From NCBI GenBank assembly GCA_028868545.1, contig JAGWUF010000008.1, forward strand, positions 1-60,613: a DNA stretch of 60,613 bases, in the 5' to 3' direction. Origin of the DNA: Lysobacteraceae bacterium. Lineage in GTDB: Bacteria > Pseudomonadota > Gammaproteobacteria > Xanthomonadales > Xanthomonadaceae. The notes below the pieces were generated by a model. It was not told the DNA's origin. It saw only the letters and a program-made list of their open reading frames with translations, and did not search any database. Shown here one piece after another: positions 27,026 to 35,925 of the stretch; within the stretch, counting starts at the first letter, position 1; every line of letters starts with the position of its first letter. A program made the translations under genes and the position numbers.

Positions 27026-28342
27026 TCAGCCGGAGCCGCTGTCCGCTTCCGGCGGCGCCACTCGCTGCAGCAGCAGCTTGTCGATGCGCGGCCCATCCAG
27101 ATCCACCACCTCGATCCGCCAGGCGCCCAGGTGGAAGTGTTCGCCGACCCGCGGGATCCGGCCAAGCTGGGCAATGACCAGGCCTGCGGCCGTGCGATAT
27201 TCCAGCTCCTCGGCATCGGCCAGGCGTTCGCCGGTCAGCTCGCGCAATTCCTGCACGTGCAGGCCGCCGTCCACCAGCAGCGAGCCATCCTCGCGGGTCA
27301 CCACCAGCGCCTCGTCGGCATCGACGTCGCTGCCTGGCTGCAGGCGCCCAATCACGGCATCCACGATGTCGCTGACCGTCACCATGCCCTGGATGTCGCC
27401 GTACTCGTCCACCACCAGGGCCAGTGATTGCTGCTCTTCGCGCAGGATCTCCAGCAACTTCATCGCGTGGGTGGATTCGGAGACGAATACCGCCGGGCGG
27501 AGGTCGTTGAACAGGGCCGGTTGCGGTTTGCCCAGCTCGTCCAGCAGGGTCTTGACTTCGAGGATCCCGGCCACGTCGCTGTCATCGCCGCGATAGACGG
27601 GATAGCGCGAAAACGCACCGTCCTGCATCGCGGCAAGGTTCTCGGCCAGGCTGGCGGAAGCGTCCAGCCAGGTGATGCGGGTGCGCGGGGTCATCAGGCT
27701 GTCGGCAGTGCGGTCGCCCAGGCGCATCACCCGGTTCAACATGTTGCGTTCATCCAGATCGAGCAGGCCCTGCTCATGGCCCTCGCTCACCAGCAGCTGG
27801 ATCTCTTCCTCGGTCACTTGCGAGCCGTCGCTGTCTGCAACCCGCAACAACCGCAGCAAGCCGCGCACGGTGGCGCTGAGCAGCCACACCACCGGGCTGG
27901 CCAGCCGCGACAGCCAGTGCATCGGCAATGCCACCGCCGCTGCCAGCCGTTCGGGCGCCAGCAAGGCCAGCCGCTTGGGCAGCAATTCACCCAGCACGAT
28001 GCTGAAGTAAGTGATCAGGCCCACCGCCAGCACGGTGCCGAGCGTGCCGGCATAGTGGCCCAGTGAAGGTGCCCGGCGGGCCAGCCACTCGCCGATCAGG
28101 CTGCCCAGCGCCTCGCCGCCCAGCATGCCGGTGAGAATGGTGATCAGGGTCAGGCCCACCTGCACCGTGGACAGGAAGCGTTCGGGATGTTCGGCCAGCG
28201 CCAGTGCCTCACGCGCACTGCGGCTGTGGGCGGCTTTCTGCTTCAGGCGCACCTTGCGCGAAGTCACCACGGCCATTTCCGACAGCGCGAAAAAACCGTT
28301 CAGCAGGATCAGGGCGAAAACGAGGAGCAGGAGTTCCAGCAC
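27026..28342 (-). CDS. CNNM/CBS transporter-like (hemolysin family) protein
   Basis: A 438-residue membrane protein: N-terminal DUF21/CNNM domain with 3-4 TMs (LNGFFALSEMAVVTSRKVRL, LGELLPKRLAL), two CBS domains (VMRLGDRTADSLMTPRTRI, SLALVVDEYGDIQGMVTV) and a C-terminal CorC_HlyC domain. The family includes Mg2+/Co2+ exporters and YtfL/YoaE-like proteins; older annotations call them hemolysins. It converges with the GGDEF-EAL gene and is divergent from the DUF47-pit operon. The exact ion is not predictable. Start MLELLLLVFALILLNGFFA. Confidence 0.88.
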   Translation of the reverse strand: MLELLLLVFALILLNGFFALSEMAVVTSRKVRLKQKAAHSRSAREALALAEHPERFLSTVQVGLTLITILTGMLGGEALGSLIGEWLARRAPSLGHYAGTLGTVLAVGLITYFSIVLGELLPKRLALLAPERLAAAVALPMHWLSRLASPVVWLLSATVRGLLRLLRVADSDGSQVTEEEIQLLVSEGHEQGLLDLDERNMLNRVMRLGDRTADSLMTPRTRITWLDASASLAENLAAMQDGAFSRYPVYRGDDSDVAGILEVKTLLDELGKPQPALFNDLRPAVFVSESTHAMKLLEILREEQQSLALVVDEYGDIQGMVTVSDIVDAVIGRLQPGSDVDADEALVVTREDGSLLVDGGLHVQELRELTGERLADAEELEYRTAAGLVIAQLGRIPRVGEHFHLGAWRIEVVDLDGPRIDKLLLQRVAPPEADSGSG

Positions 28343-28503
28343 GGGGGGTCACCAGGTGCGGGCGGAAGAAAGGGGACGGGCGGCCACGCCATGCAGCACC
28401 TGGGCGGTGCGCGGGGCGGAAAACGATGGCGGCGGGGATGAGTTGTCCATGAGCTGCGCCGGAGCGCCGTGGCATCATAGCAGGCGGAAATGACCTGCAT
28501 GGA

Positions 28504-28537
28504 TCGTCATCCGGCCGTCATAATTGCGCCCTATCTT
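28504..28537 (+). promoter_or_regulatory. Pho-box-like site and -10 upstream of DUF47-pit
   Basis: TCGTCAT (28504-28510), a 4-base spacer and CCGTCAT (28515-28521) give two 7-mers at an 11-base period, like the PhoB box (CTGTCAT twice). Ten bases later comes TATCTT (28532-28537), the spacing of PhoB-dependent promoters that lack a -35. The first half-site matches 5 of 7 and the second 6 of 7. Confidence 0.45.
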
Positions 28538-28569
28538 TGCAACATTCCTGACACCTGGTGGATTTCCCA

Positions 28570-29196
28570 ATGTTTTCCCTGCAAACGATCTTCGGTTCCG
28601 GCACACAGTTCTACGCGTTGCTGGACGATGCCGCGGCGGCGGCCCTGGACAGTGCCAAGGCCCTGCACGCGATGATGAAGGAAGCCGACCGGCAGCCGGC
28701 GCTGGATGCCTTCAAGCTGGCCCGCCTGCGTGAACGGGCGGCCGCCGACAAGCTCAGCAAGGCGTTGGTGGCCAGCTACATCACCCCGTTCGAGCGCGAA
28801 GACATCGAGGCGCTGGGCTCGGCCCTGCACAAGATTCCCAAGCAGATCGAGAAATTCGCCGACCGCTACGCGCTGGCCACGGCGCATCTGGCGCACATCG
28901 ATTTCGCGCCGCGCGCGGCCATGCTGGAGCAGGCCGCCGAGGTGGTGGTGCAGATGGTCGGCGAGCTGAAGCGGATGAACCTGGATCGCATGACCGCACT
29001 CAACGAGAAGCTGCGTTCGCTCGAGAACGAAGCCGACCGGCTGATGCTGGAGCTGTACCGGGAAATCTATTCCGGCAAGCTCGACACCCTGCAGATGTTC
29101 CTGCTCAAGGAGTTCTTCGAGATTCTGGAAAAGGCCATCGACCGCTGCCGCGAGGCCGGCGTGGTGGCTTACCAGATCATCCTCAAGAACAGCTGA
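28570..29196 (+). CDS. DUF47/PhoU-like partner of the phosphate transporter
   Basis: A 208-residue all-helical PhoU-like (DUF47) cytosolic protein. It has the family start MFSLQTIFGSG, the ITPFEREDIEAL metal/phosphate-sensing signature, and heptad helices. DUF47 proteins are encoded directly upstream of pit in many bacteria (orfA-pit of rhizobia) and are thought to regulate the transporter. The pit start is 12 bases downstream. The ATG at 28570 was chosen over a GTG at 28558 because it matches the family N-terminus. Confidence 0.9.
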   Translation: MFSLQTIFGSGTQFYALLDDAAAAALDSAKALHAMMKEADRQPALDAFKLARLRERAAADKLSKALVASYITPFEREDIEALGSALHKIPKQIEKFADRYALATAHLAHIDFAPRAAMLEQAAEVVVQMVGELKRMNLDRMTALNEKLRSLENEADRLMLELYREIYSGKLDTLQMFLLKEFFEILEKAIDRCREAGVVAYQIILKNS

Positions 29197-29208
29197 CGGG
29201 GGCACGTC

Positions 29209-30330
29209 ATGCTGACGCTTGTGCTTGTGGTGATCCTCGCCGCACTGATCTTCGAGTTCATCAACGGCTTCCACGACACCGCCAACTCCATCGCCACGGT
29301 GGTGGCGACCAAGGTGCTGTCGCCGGGGCAGGCGGTGATGCTGGCGGCGGTGATGAATCTGGTGGGTGCGCTGATGGGCACCGCGGTGGCCAAGACCATC
29401 GCCTCCGGCCTGATCGACACCAATGTCGTGCAGGTGACCTCGCAGGTGATCCTGTGCGCGCTGCTGGGCGGCATCGCCTGGAACCTGATCACCTGGTGGA
29501 AGGGCTTGCCGTCGTCATCCTCGCACGCGCTGATCGGTGGCTTGATCGGCGCGGCGCTGGCGGCGGCGCACAACAACCTTGATGCGTTGATCTGGTCGCA
29601 GGCGGTTGGCGACTGGACCAAGAACAAGGGCATCCTGTGGAAGGTGGTGGTGCCGATGATCAGCTCGCCGGTGGCCGGGTTCCTGCTCGGCGTGCTGGTG
29701 ATGGTGGCGCTGTATGCGCTGATCGCCGGGTTGGCGCGGGCCGGTGGCTGGCTGGGGCGGCTGGCACGGCCGAATTTCGTCAACAAGTTCTTCGGCAAGG
29801 CGCAGATCCTGTCGGCGGCTTACATGGGCTATGCGCATGGCCAGAACGATGCACAGAAGACCATGGGCATCATCGCCCTGACCCTGTTCGGCGCCGAGGC
29901 CAGCGGGGCGTTGAAAGACCTGCCGGGCTGGCTGGCGTTCCTGCACCCCGGCAGCGGCGACGAACAGGGCATCGCCACCTGGATCGTGCTGAGCTGTGCG
30001 CTGGTGATGGCCGCCGGCACCGCCTCGGGTGGCTGGCGGATCATCAAGACGCTGGGCCACAAGATGGTCAAGCTGCACCCGATCAACGGCTTCGCCGCGG
30101 AAACCAGTTCGGCCACCATCCTCACCGTGGCGGCGCACTTCGGCATGCCGGTGTCCACCACCCACAGCATCTCCACCGCGATCATGGGCGTGGGCTTTGC
30201 CAAGAACCCGCGGGCGCTGAAGATCGGCGTGATCGAGCGGATCGTGTGGGCGTGGATCCTGACCATCCCGGCCGCGGGCGGCATCGCCTACGGGCTGTTG
30301 CGGTTGCTGGAGGCGCTGGGCTGGGCCTGA
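29209..30330 (+). CDS. pit: Pit, inorganic phosphate transporter
   Basis: A 373-residue PiT-family symporter taking up metal-phosphate or Pi with H+. It carries the duplicated PiT signature: FEFINGFHDTANSIATVVAT near the N-terminus and GYAHGQNDAQKTMG in the second half. About ten TM segments are visible, with the GLPSSSSHALIGGLIGAAL loop and its repeat PVSTTHSISTAIMG. It is cotranscribed with the DUF47 gene. A strong terminator follows. Confidence 0.95.
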   Translation: MLTLVLVVILAALIFEFINGFHDTANSIATVVATKVLSPGQAVMLAAVMNLVGALMGTAVAKTIASGLIDTNVVQVTSQVILCALLGGIAWNLITWWKGLPSSSSHALIGGLIGAALAAAHNNLDALIWSQAVGDWTKNKGILWKVVVPMISSPVAGFLLGVLVMVALYALIAGLARAGGWLGRLARPNFVNKFFGKAQILSAAYMGYAHGQNDAQKTMGIIALTLFGAEASGALKDLPGWLAFLHPGSGDEQGIATWIVLSCALVMAAGTASGGWRIIKTLGHKMVKLHPINGFAAETSSATILTVAAHFGMPVSTTHSISTAIMGVGFAKNPRALKIGVIERIVWAWILTIPAAGGIAYGLLRLLEALGWA

Positions 30331-30349
30331 GCCGGCGAACCGCCAAAAC

Positions 30350-30378
30350 AACAACGCCGGCGCAATGCCGGCGTTGTT
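30350..30378. terminator. Rho-independent terminator after pit
   Basis: AACAACGCCGGC and GCCGGCGTTGTT pair perfectly (12 bp) around GCAAT, 20 bases after the pit stop. An A run precedes it, so it can also end the converging gene at 30398. Confidence 0.85.
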
Positions 30379-30397
30379 CATTGCGGCAGGCGCAGGG

Positions 30398-30808
30398 TCA
30401 AAGCAGGTCGCCGCCAGCCGACATCCGGTGTTCCATCGCATCGCCGGTACCGCCGATCTCCAGCACCAGCCGGTCGATTTCGGAGGCGGTCAGGGTGTCG
30501 TAGGGGCGGTTCTCGCACAGGTGCAGATAGGGCACGCCATCGAGCTCGCTGATCGCCAGATAGCCCACCCGGCTTTCCCAGTTGAAGCGCAGCGCACGGC
30601 GCGCATCCAGGCCGGTGATCGGGGCCAGCGCGGTGCTGACGCGCAGATAGTTGCGGCCGTCGTCGTCCTGCAGTTCCGCCAGGAAAATGGCCTGATGACG
30701 CTTGCCCTGCGCCAGCGACAATTCGACGCAGACCACGAAGGGCTCTTGCACGCTGAGTTTGTAGCCGGAGGCAAGCAGATGACGGCGAACTTGATCGAAA
30801 TTGTCCAT
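30398..30808 (-). CDS. Conserved cytosolic protein, 136 aa, unknown
   Basis: A soluble 136-residue protein starting MDNFDQVRRHLLASGYKL with a two-layer alpha/beta pattern and the segments FVVCVELSLAQGK, YLRVSTALAPITGL and VPYLHLCENRPYDTL. The general layout recalls YbjN or secretion-chaperone-like folds, but I do not recognise a family with certainty. It converges with pit and is divergent from the ATL gene with a 44-base gap. Confidence 0.6.
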   Translation of the reverse strand: MDNFDQVRRHLLASGYKLSVQEPFVVCVELSLAQGKRHQAIFLAELQDDDGRNYLRVSTALAPITGLDARRALRFNWESRVGYLAISELDGVPYLHLCENRPYDTLTASEIDRLVLEIGGTGDAMEHRMSAGGDLL

Positions 30809-30852
30809 GACACGGGCTCGGCGGACGATGCTGGCGCTATGCTAACCCGACC

Positions 30853-31197
30853 ATGTCGCCCGTCGCACCGCCCGCCACCCCCGAACAGCGCATTCTGGCG
30901 GCAATCCGCGCGTTGCCGCGCGGGCAGGTGGCCAGCTACGGCGTGATTGCGCTACGTGCCGGCTTGCCGGGGCGGGCGCGGCTGGTGGCGCGCATCCTCG
31001 GCCACACTGGCGAGGCGGGCCTGCCCTGGCATCGGGTGTTGCGTGCGGACGGGCGGATCGCGTTTCCTGCTGGCTCCGCGGGTTGGGAAGAGCAGATCCG
31101 ACGCCTGCAGGCCGAAGGGGTGCAAGTGCACAACGGCCGGGTGCGCCTGCCGCCGGTTGAAGCGAGTCTGGATGCCGCACTCTGGGCACCGCGCTGA
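30853..31197 (+). CDS. Alkyltransferase-like protein (ATL), MGMT homologue lacking Cys
   Basis: A 114-residue DNA-binding protein of the MGMT fold. The arginine finger and helix-turn-helix region (RGQVASYGVIALRAGLPGRA) and the motif PWHRVLRADG are present, but the active-site Cys of the PCHR motif is Trp59. Such ATL proteins bind O6-alkylguanine, flip it out and hand it to nucleotide excision repair without removing the alkyl group. Length and motif fit Atl1/YbaZ. The rhomboid gene begins 41 bases downstream and is probably cotranscribed. Confidence 0.88.
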   Translation: MSPVAPPATPEQRILAAIRALPRGQVASYGVIALRAGLPGRARLVARILGHTGEAGLPWHRVLRADGRIAFPAGSAGWEEQIRRLQAEGVQVHNGRVRLPPVEASLDAALWAPR

Positions 31198-31238
31198 ACC
31201 GTTATGATGCGCTGCAACGAAACCGGACTGCCGCACGG

Positions 31239-31907
31239 ATGCCGTTCAACCTGCCCCGCATCACCAAATTCCTGCTGATCGCCAATGTGGCCGGCTTTGC
31301 CCTGCAGTACCTGCTGGGCAACGAGGCGCTGCTGTCCTTGATGCTGTGGCCGTGGGTCGATGCCGTCTATGACCCCGGTGAGCTGGCCCCCGGCTTCATG
31401 CCGTGGCAGCTGCTCAGCTACGCCTTCCTGCATGGCAGTTTCTGGCATCTGGCCTTCAACATGCTGGCGCTGGTGATGTTCGGCGCACCGCTGGAATACA
31501 CTTGGGGCGAGCGTCGCTTCCTGATTTATTTCTTCGTCTGCGTGGTGGGGGCCGGGCTGTGCCAGCTGCTGGTGGGCTCGTATGCGGTGGCGCAGGGGAG
31601 TGACCCGTATCCCACCATCGGGGCCTCGGGCGGCGTGTTCGGGCTGTTGCTGGCGTACGGGATGCTGTTCCCGCATCAGCGCGTGATGCTGCTGTTTCCG
31701 CCGATTCCGATGAAGGCGCGCACCCTGGTCATCGTCTATGGCTTGTTCGAGCTGGGGGTGGGCATCACCGGCCTGCAGCCGGGCGTGGCCCACTTTGCAC
31801 ACCTGGGCGGGATGTTGTTCGGCTGGTTGCTGATCCGGTATTGGCGCGGCCAACCACCGTTCGGCGGGCGTGGGCCGCGCAAGCCGGACATCCGCATCGT
31901 GCGTTGA
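31239..31907 (+). CDS. Rhomboid intramembrane serine protease
   Basis: A 222-residue six-TM protein of the basic bacterial rhomboid type. The catalytic Ser130 lies in TIGASGGVFG and His188 in VAHFAHLGGM; the WR-like loop 1 motif is replaced by FLHGSFWHLAFNM, which holds the oxyanion-side His and Asn. The protease cuts within membrane helices; substrates are unknown. The C-terminus is a short basic tail. It follows the ATL gene and converges with the M13 protease gene. Confidence 0.9.
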   Translation: MPFNLPRITKFLLIANVAGFALQYLLGNEALLSLMLWPWVDAVYDPGELAPGFMPWQLLSYAFLHGSFWHLAFNMLALVMFGAPLEYTWGERRFLIYFFVCVVGAGLCQLLVGSYAVAQGSDPYPTIGASGGVFGLLLAYGMLFPHQRVMLLFPPIPMKARTLVIVYGLFELGVGITGLQPGVAHFAHLGGMLFGWLLIRYWRGQPPFGGRGPRKPDIRIVR

Positions 31908-31922
31908 AGCCCGGCCGGTGGC

Positions 31923-33935
31923 TCAGAACACCGTGACCCGCGCTTCGACAGCAGCCTGCATGGGGCTGCCGGTCTTGCAGCCGAAGGCCGCGCCAAAGGC
32001 CGGTTGCTGCATCAGCGGCACATTGGCGCGCCACTGGCCGGGTGCGCGCACGTCCTGCTGCATGCGGATCTGGGCTTCTTCCGGCGCGACCTGCTGCGCC
32101 CACAGTTGCGCCCAGCCGGTATAGAACTGGCGATCCTGGACATTGGATGGCTTGGGTTGCGCGGTCAGGTAGGCGGCACGCGCCAGCTCCAGGCCGGCCA
32201 GATCGGCCAGGTTTTCGTCCTGCGTCAAGCTGCCTTGCAGCTTCGCGCCCGGCACGCCGGGATAGGGCAGGTTGGCATACAGTGCCGAGACCTTGCCGGT
32301 CAGGCGGGTCCAGCTGGCAGCCGTGTCGGGGCTCCACCAGTCGCGCACATTGCCGGCGGCATCGACATGGCGGCCGCGCGCATCCACGGCGTGGCTGAGT
32401 TCGTGCCCGGCCAAGGCGCCGAAGCTGCCGTATTGCTGCGCAAGCGGCTGCTTCATGTCCAGCACCGGGGTCTGCAGCATGGCGGCAGTGACGATCAGGC
32501 GATTGTGCGCCATGTCGTAGCTCAAGGACGGTTGCTGCGGCAGCACATCCCAGCGGCGATCGGCATTGCCCTTGCCGATCCGCTTCATCTCCTGCGCGTG
32601 CCGCCAGGTGGAGGCAATCAGCATGTTGCTGCCGAAACTGCCGCGCCCCATCGGTTGCAAGGTGTAGTCCAGGTCCCGACGCGGGGTGCCGACCTCGACG
32701 CGCAGCTGCGCCAGTTTCTTCGCGGCCTCGGCCTTGCTGGCCACATCCAGCTGCGGGCTGGCGGCAACCTGCAGCAGCAGCGCTTCGCGCACCTGTTCGG
32801 CAATCTGCTCGGCCTGCGCGCGGGTGGCGTCGGGCAGGTAGGCGGTGGCATAAGCCTTGCCCAGCATGGGCCCGGCGGCCAGATTGATGGCATCCAGCAC
32901 CTGCTGCCAGCGGGGTGCCGGTTCGGTCTGGCCCAGCAGAACCTTGCCGCGGAACTCGAAGGCGGCTTCGCGCCACGGTGCGGACAGATACGGCGCCATT
33001 GCATCACCGATGCGCCAGCGCAGGTAGGCCTGCCATTGCGCCGGTTTCAATTTGCCGACCAGGGTATCCAGCTGCGTGAACAGCGCCGGGTTGGCAATGG
33101 ACACATCCTCGTCATTGATGCCTTGCGCCTTGAGGAAGGCATCCAGCTGCAGGTTCCTGTACTGCTTGCCCAGCCCGGCGACAGGCACCGGTGTGAAGTT
33201 GTTGCGCGGATCGCGCAGCTCGACCAGCGGCTTGGCGGCACGCGCGATGCGGCTTTCCAGATCCAGTGCCAATGCGGTCTGGGTTTCGATGTCCTGCTTG
33301 GCCACGCCGGTCAGGGCCAGGATCTTGCGAATGTAATCGGCGTAGCGCGCCACCAGGGCCTTGGTATCGGCATCGGTGCGGGTGTAGTAGGCCGGATCGG
33401 GCAAGCCGATCCCGCCCTGGGCGAAATAGCCGAGGTGGCGGTTGAGGTCGCGCAGGTCGACATCGGCCCCGAAATGGAAGGCCACCGGAATCCCGACCTG
33501 GTGCAACGCAGCGATGGCCGGGGCGATGTCCTTGCTGCTGCGGATGGCATCGATCCGTTGCAACAGTGGCGCCACCGGGGCCGCCCCGTCCTTCTCCACC
33601 GCGGCAATGTCCAGCCCGCTGGCCCAGAAATCGCCCAGCAACTTGCCGACATTGTCCTGGGGTGCACGCATCGCGGCATCCAGCAGGTCACGCTGCTGCT
33701 GCTCGGCATTGGCGGTCAGTTGCCCGAGTGCCGACACCGCGCCGGATTTGGGCGCCGGGTGCGCACTCAGCCACGCGCGGTTGGCATCGGCATAGAAATC
33801 GGAGCAGGCCAGCGCCACCGCAGGGGTTTTCGACTTGTTCGCGACGGATTTCTTGGCGGCCAGGCTCGGTGATGGGCAGAGACCGGCGGCAACGACGATG
33901 GCAAGGGCGATGACCAGCGGGCGAGGATGTGGCAT
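31923..33935 (-). CDS. M13-family (neprilysin-like) secreted metallopeptidase
   Basis: A 670-residue secreted zinc protease with a signal peptide (VIALAIVVAAGLCPSPSLAA). Zinc ligands are HELSH (511-515) and the downstream Glu in ENLADLAGL. The terminal FGCKTGSPM matches the family's closing Cys motif. The substrate-binding NAYY motif usually found upstream of HExxH is absent: the region reads DMAHNRLIVTAAM. So it is catalytically equipped but has a diverged substrate site. It begins the peptide-utilisation stretch, with a POT transporter gene upstream on the same strand. Confidence 0.85.
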   Translation of the reverse strand: MPHPRPLVIALAIVVAAGLCPSPSLAAKKSVANKSKTPAVALACSDFYADANRAWLSAHPAPKSGAVSALGQLTANAEQQQRDLLDAAMRAPQDNVGKLLGDFWASGLDIAAVEKDGAAPVAPLLQRIDAIRSSKDIAPAIAALHQVGIPVAFHFGADVDLRDLNRHLGYFAQGGIGLPDPAYYTRTDADTKALVARYADYIRKILALTGVAKQDIETQTALALDLESRIARAAKPLVELRDPRNNFTPVPVAGLGKQYRNLQLDAFLKAQGINDEDVSIANPALFTQLDTLVGKLKPAQWQAYLRWRIGDAMAPYLSAPWREAAFEFRGKVLLGQTEPAPRWQQVLDAINLAAGPMLGKAYATAYLPDATRAQAEQIAEQVREALLLQVAASPQLDVASKAEAAKKLAQLRVEVGTPRRDLDYTLQPMGRGSFGSNMLIASTWRHAQEMKRIGKGNADRRWDVLPQQPSLSYDMAHNRLIVTAAMLQTPVLDMKQPLAQQYGSFGALAGHELSHAVDARGRHVDAAGNVRDWWSPDTAASWTRLTGKVSALYANLPYPGVPGAKLQGSLTQDENLADLAGLELARAAYLTAQPKPSNVQDRQFYTGWAQLWAQQVAPEEAQIRMQQDVRAPGQWRANVPLMQQPAFGAAFGCKTGSPMQAAVEARVTVF

Positions 33936-34009
33936 GCGGCAGTTCTCGATGCAGACAAGCATCCGAGTCTAGCAGCGCACTGCAGGATGGGGTGCCGGCC
34001 AGTTCAGAC

Positions 34010-35737
34010 TCACTTCACGTCATGCATCATCCTTCGCAGCAACGGGGCCAGCAGCAGGAACACCAGCGCAGAACCCAGCCCGACCCACAGCAGCAGCTGG
34101 AACAGATCACCGTATTTCGCCGCGGCCGTCGTCATGTCGACGTGGCCGCCTTCGGCAACCTCCAGCGACGCCAGCTTGCCGAACTGCGCCGCCAGCACCT
34201 CCGAATAGGCCGTGGCCAGCCAGAAGCCACCCATCATCAGCCCCACCACGCGAGCCACCGACAGTTGCGTGACCGCCGACAAGCCGATTGGCGACAGGCA
34301 CATCTCGTCGATTTCGAGAATGCAATAGGCCAGCACCAGCCACCAGACGCTGGCCAACGCACCGCTGCCGGCAATTTTGGCGGCGGCGATCAGCGGCAGG
34401 AACGAGAGCGCGGCGAACAGCAAACCGATCGCGCTTTTCATCGGTTTTCCGGGATTGCGGCCACGCGCCTCCAGCCATGGCCACAACCAGGCGAACAAGG
34501 GCGAGAGCAGCACGATGAAGAACGAGCCGAGGAAGGTCAGTGAACCGGCGGTCTGCGGCACCAGCACCACGTCGCGAACGCAGGCTGCCGCCATGCCCAG
34601 AACCAGTACCGCCACCAGCCAGCGCGCCTGCGCACGCTTGCCGCCATCGCTGGCACGCAGGGCCAGCACCATCAACGGCACGCTGGCCAGCATCACGTAC
34701 AGCGACCACGGCAGGCTGCCGCTGGCATCGCTGACCAACGAGGGGAACATGTCCTTGGTCAGCAGGCGGTCGGTGAAGGTCAGCCACGAGCCATACGTCT
34801 GTTCGTACAGGGTGAAGAACATCAGCACCCCGAAGATGGTCACCAGCAGCACGATCATCTGCTCGCGTTCGACCTTGCTGCACTGGCGCGCCACGAACCA
34901 GACGAACCAGGCGGCGAAGGCCAGCGCGACCAGATGCATCGCGCCGTGCACGGTCCAGCTGCGCTGGATCAGCTGCCAGACCACCGCCACGCCGGCGCAG
35001 GCGCCCAGATAGATCCAGCCCTCGCGCGGCAGCGGGCCCACGCGTTCGCGCAGCTTCGCCGGATTTCTCGGCTCGGCGTGGCCATGCAGGTATTTCTGCC
35101 CCCACAGGAACATGCCCAGGCCCGCCAGCATGCCGATGCCGGCAGCACCGAAGCCGTACTTCCAGCCATAGGATTCGCCGAGAAAGGCGCAGATCAGGCC
35201 GGCGAACAGCCCGCCGACATTGATGCCGGCGTAGAACAGGGTGAACCCGGAATCGCGACGCGGGTCGTCCTCCGCATAGAGCTTGCCGACGATGGTGGAG
35301 ATGTTCGGCTTCAGGAAGCCCACGCCCATGATGATCAGCGCCAACGACAGGTAGAACACCTGCAGCGCAGCTTCATCGCGCACCACCACGCCGTTCACCA
35401 CGCGCGCATCGGCACCTTCCACCGCCATGCCGAGGTGGCCCAGGCACAGCAGCACGCCGCCCAGCACCACCGCCTTGCGCATGCCCAGCCAGCGATCCGC
35501 CAGCAGGCCGCCGATCACCGGCACCGCGTACACCAGCCCGCCGTAGGCACCGATCAGGTCGTAGCCCATGTCATCGCTGAAGCGGTGGTGCTTGAGCAGG
35601 TACAACAGCAGCAGGGCTTTCATCCCGTAGAACGAGAAGCGCTCCCACATTTCGGTGAAGAAGCAGACGAAGACCCCCTTGGGGTGGCCGAGGAAATCGT
35701 CGCGCGCGGGTGGTGCGGCGTCAGCGTTGGCCTGCAT
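34010..35737 (-). CDS. POT/PTR-family proton-dependent oligopeptide transporter
   Basis: A 575-residue MFS transporter that imports di- and tripeptides with protons. The family signature ERFSFYGMKALLLLYLL opens the chain, with GGLLADRWLGMRKAVV soon after and about 14 TMs in total. The start at 35737 (MQANADAAPP) has a G-rich Shine-Dalgarno six bases upstream; ATG 35743 is the alternative. It lies upstream of the M13 protease gene on the same strand and divergent from the OPT gene. Confidence 0.9.
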   Translation of the reverse strand: MQANADAAPPARDDFLGHPKGVFVCFFTEMWERFSFYGMKALLLLYLLKHHRFSDDMGYDLIGAYGGLVYAVPVIGGLLADRWLGMRKAVVLGGVLLCLGHLGMAVEGADARVVNGVVVRDEAALQVFYLSLALIIMGVGFLKPNISTIVGKLYAEDDPRRDSGFTLFYAGINVGGLFAGLICAFLGESYGWKYGFGAAGIGMLAGLGMFLWGQKYLHGHAEPRNPAKLRERVGPLPREGWIYLGACAGVAVVWQLIQRSWTVHGAMHLVALAFAAWFVWFVARQCSKVEREQMIVLLVTIFGVLMFFTLYEQTYGSWLTFTDRLLTKDMFPSLVSDASGSLPWSLYVMLASVPLMVLALRASDGGKRAQARWLVAVLVLGMAAACVRDVVLVPQTAGSLTFLGSFFIVLLSPLFAWLWPWLEARGRNPGKPMKSAIGLLFAALSFLPLIAAAKIAGSGALASVWWLVLAYCILEIDEMCLSPIGLSAVTQLSVARVVGLMMGGFWLATAYSEVLAAQFGKLASLEVAEGGHVDMTTAAAKYGDLFQLLLWVGLGSALVFLLLAPLLRRMMHDVK

Positions 35738-35925
35738 GTGCATCCCCCCGGAAGAACGGTGAAGTATGGGGGATGCGGGGCCGCATCGCCCCGACCAAGC
35801 GAGTACCGGGGGCGATTCGAGGTGGTGCGGCACCGCATCCCTGCGCCACTACACGGCTCCCCGCACTGGACTTGCACCTTCGCAACGGCTACGTTTCGCC
35901 GATTGCATCCACGACGAGGCGCCCG

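Noticed and set aside
28343..28569. Small minus-strand frames in the CNNM to DUF47 gap
   Set aside because: Composition is proline/arginine-rich with no start signal or family. The gap is better explained as promoter region.
35772..35787. GATGCGG/CCGCATC inverted repeat in the POT/OPT gap as an operator
   Set aside because: Loop of only two bases and common GC-rich words; no second site or conservation evidence available.
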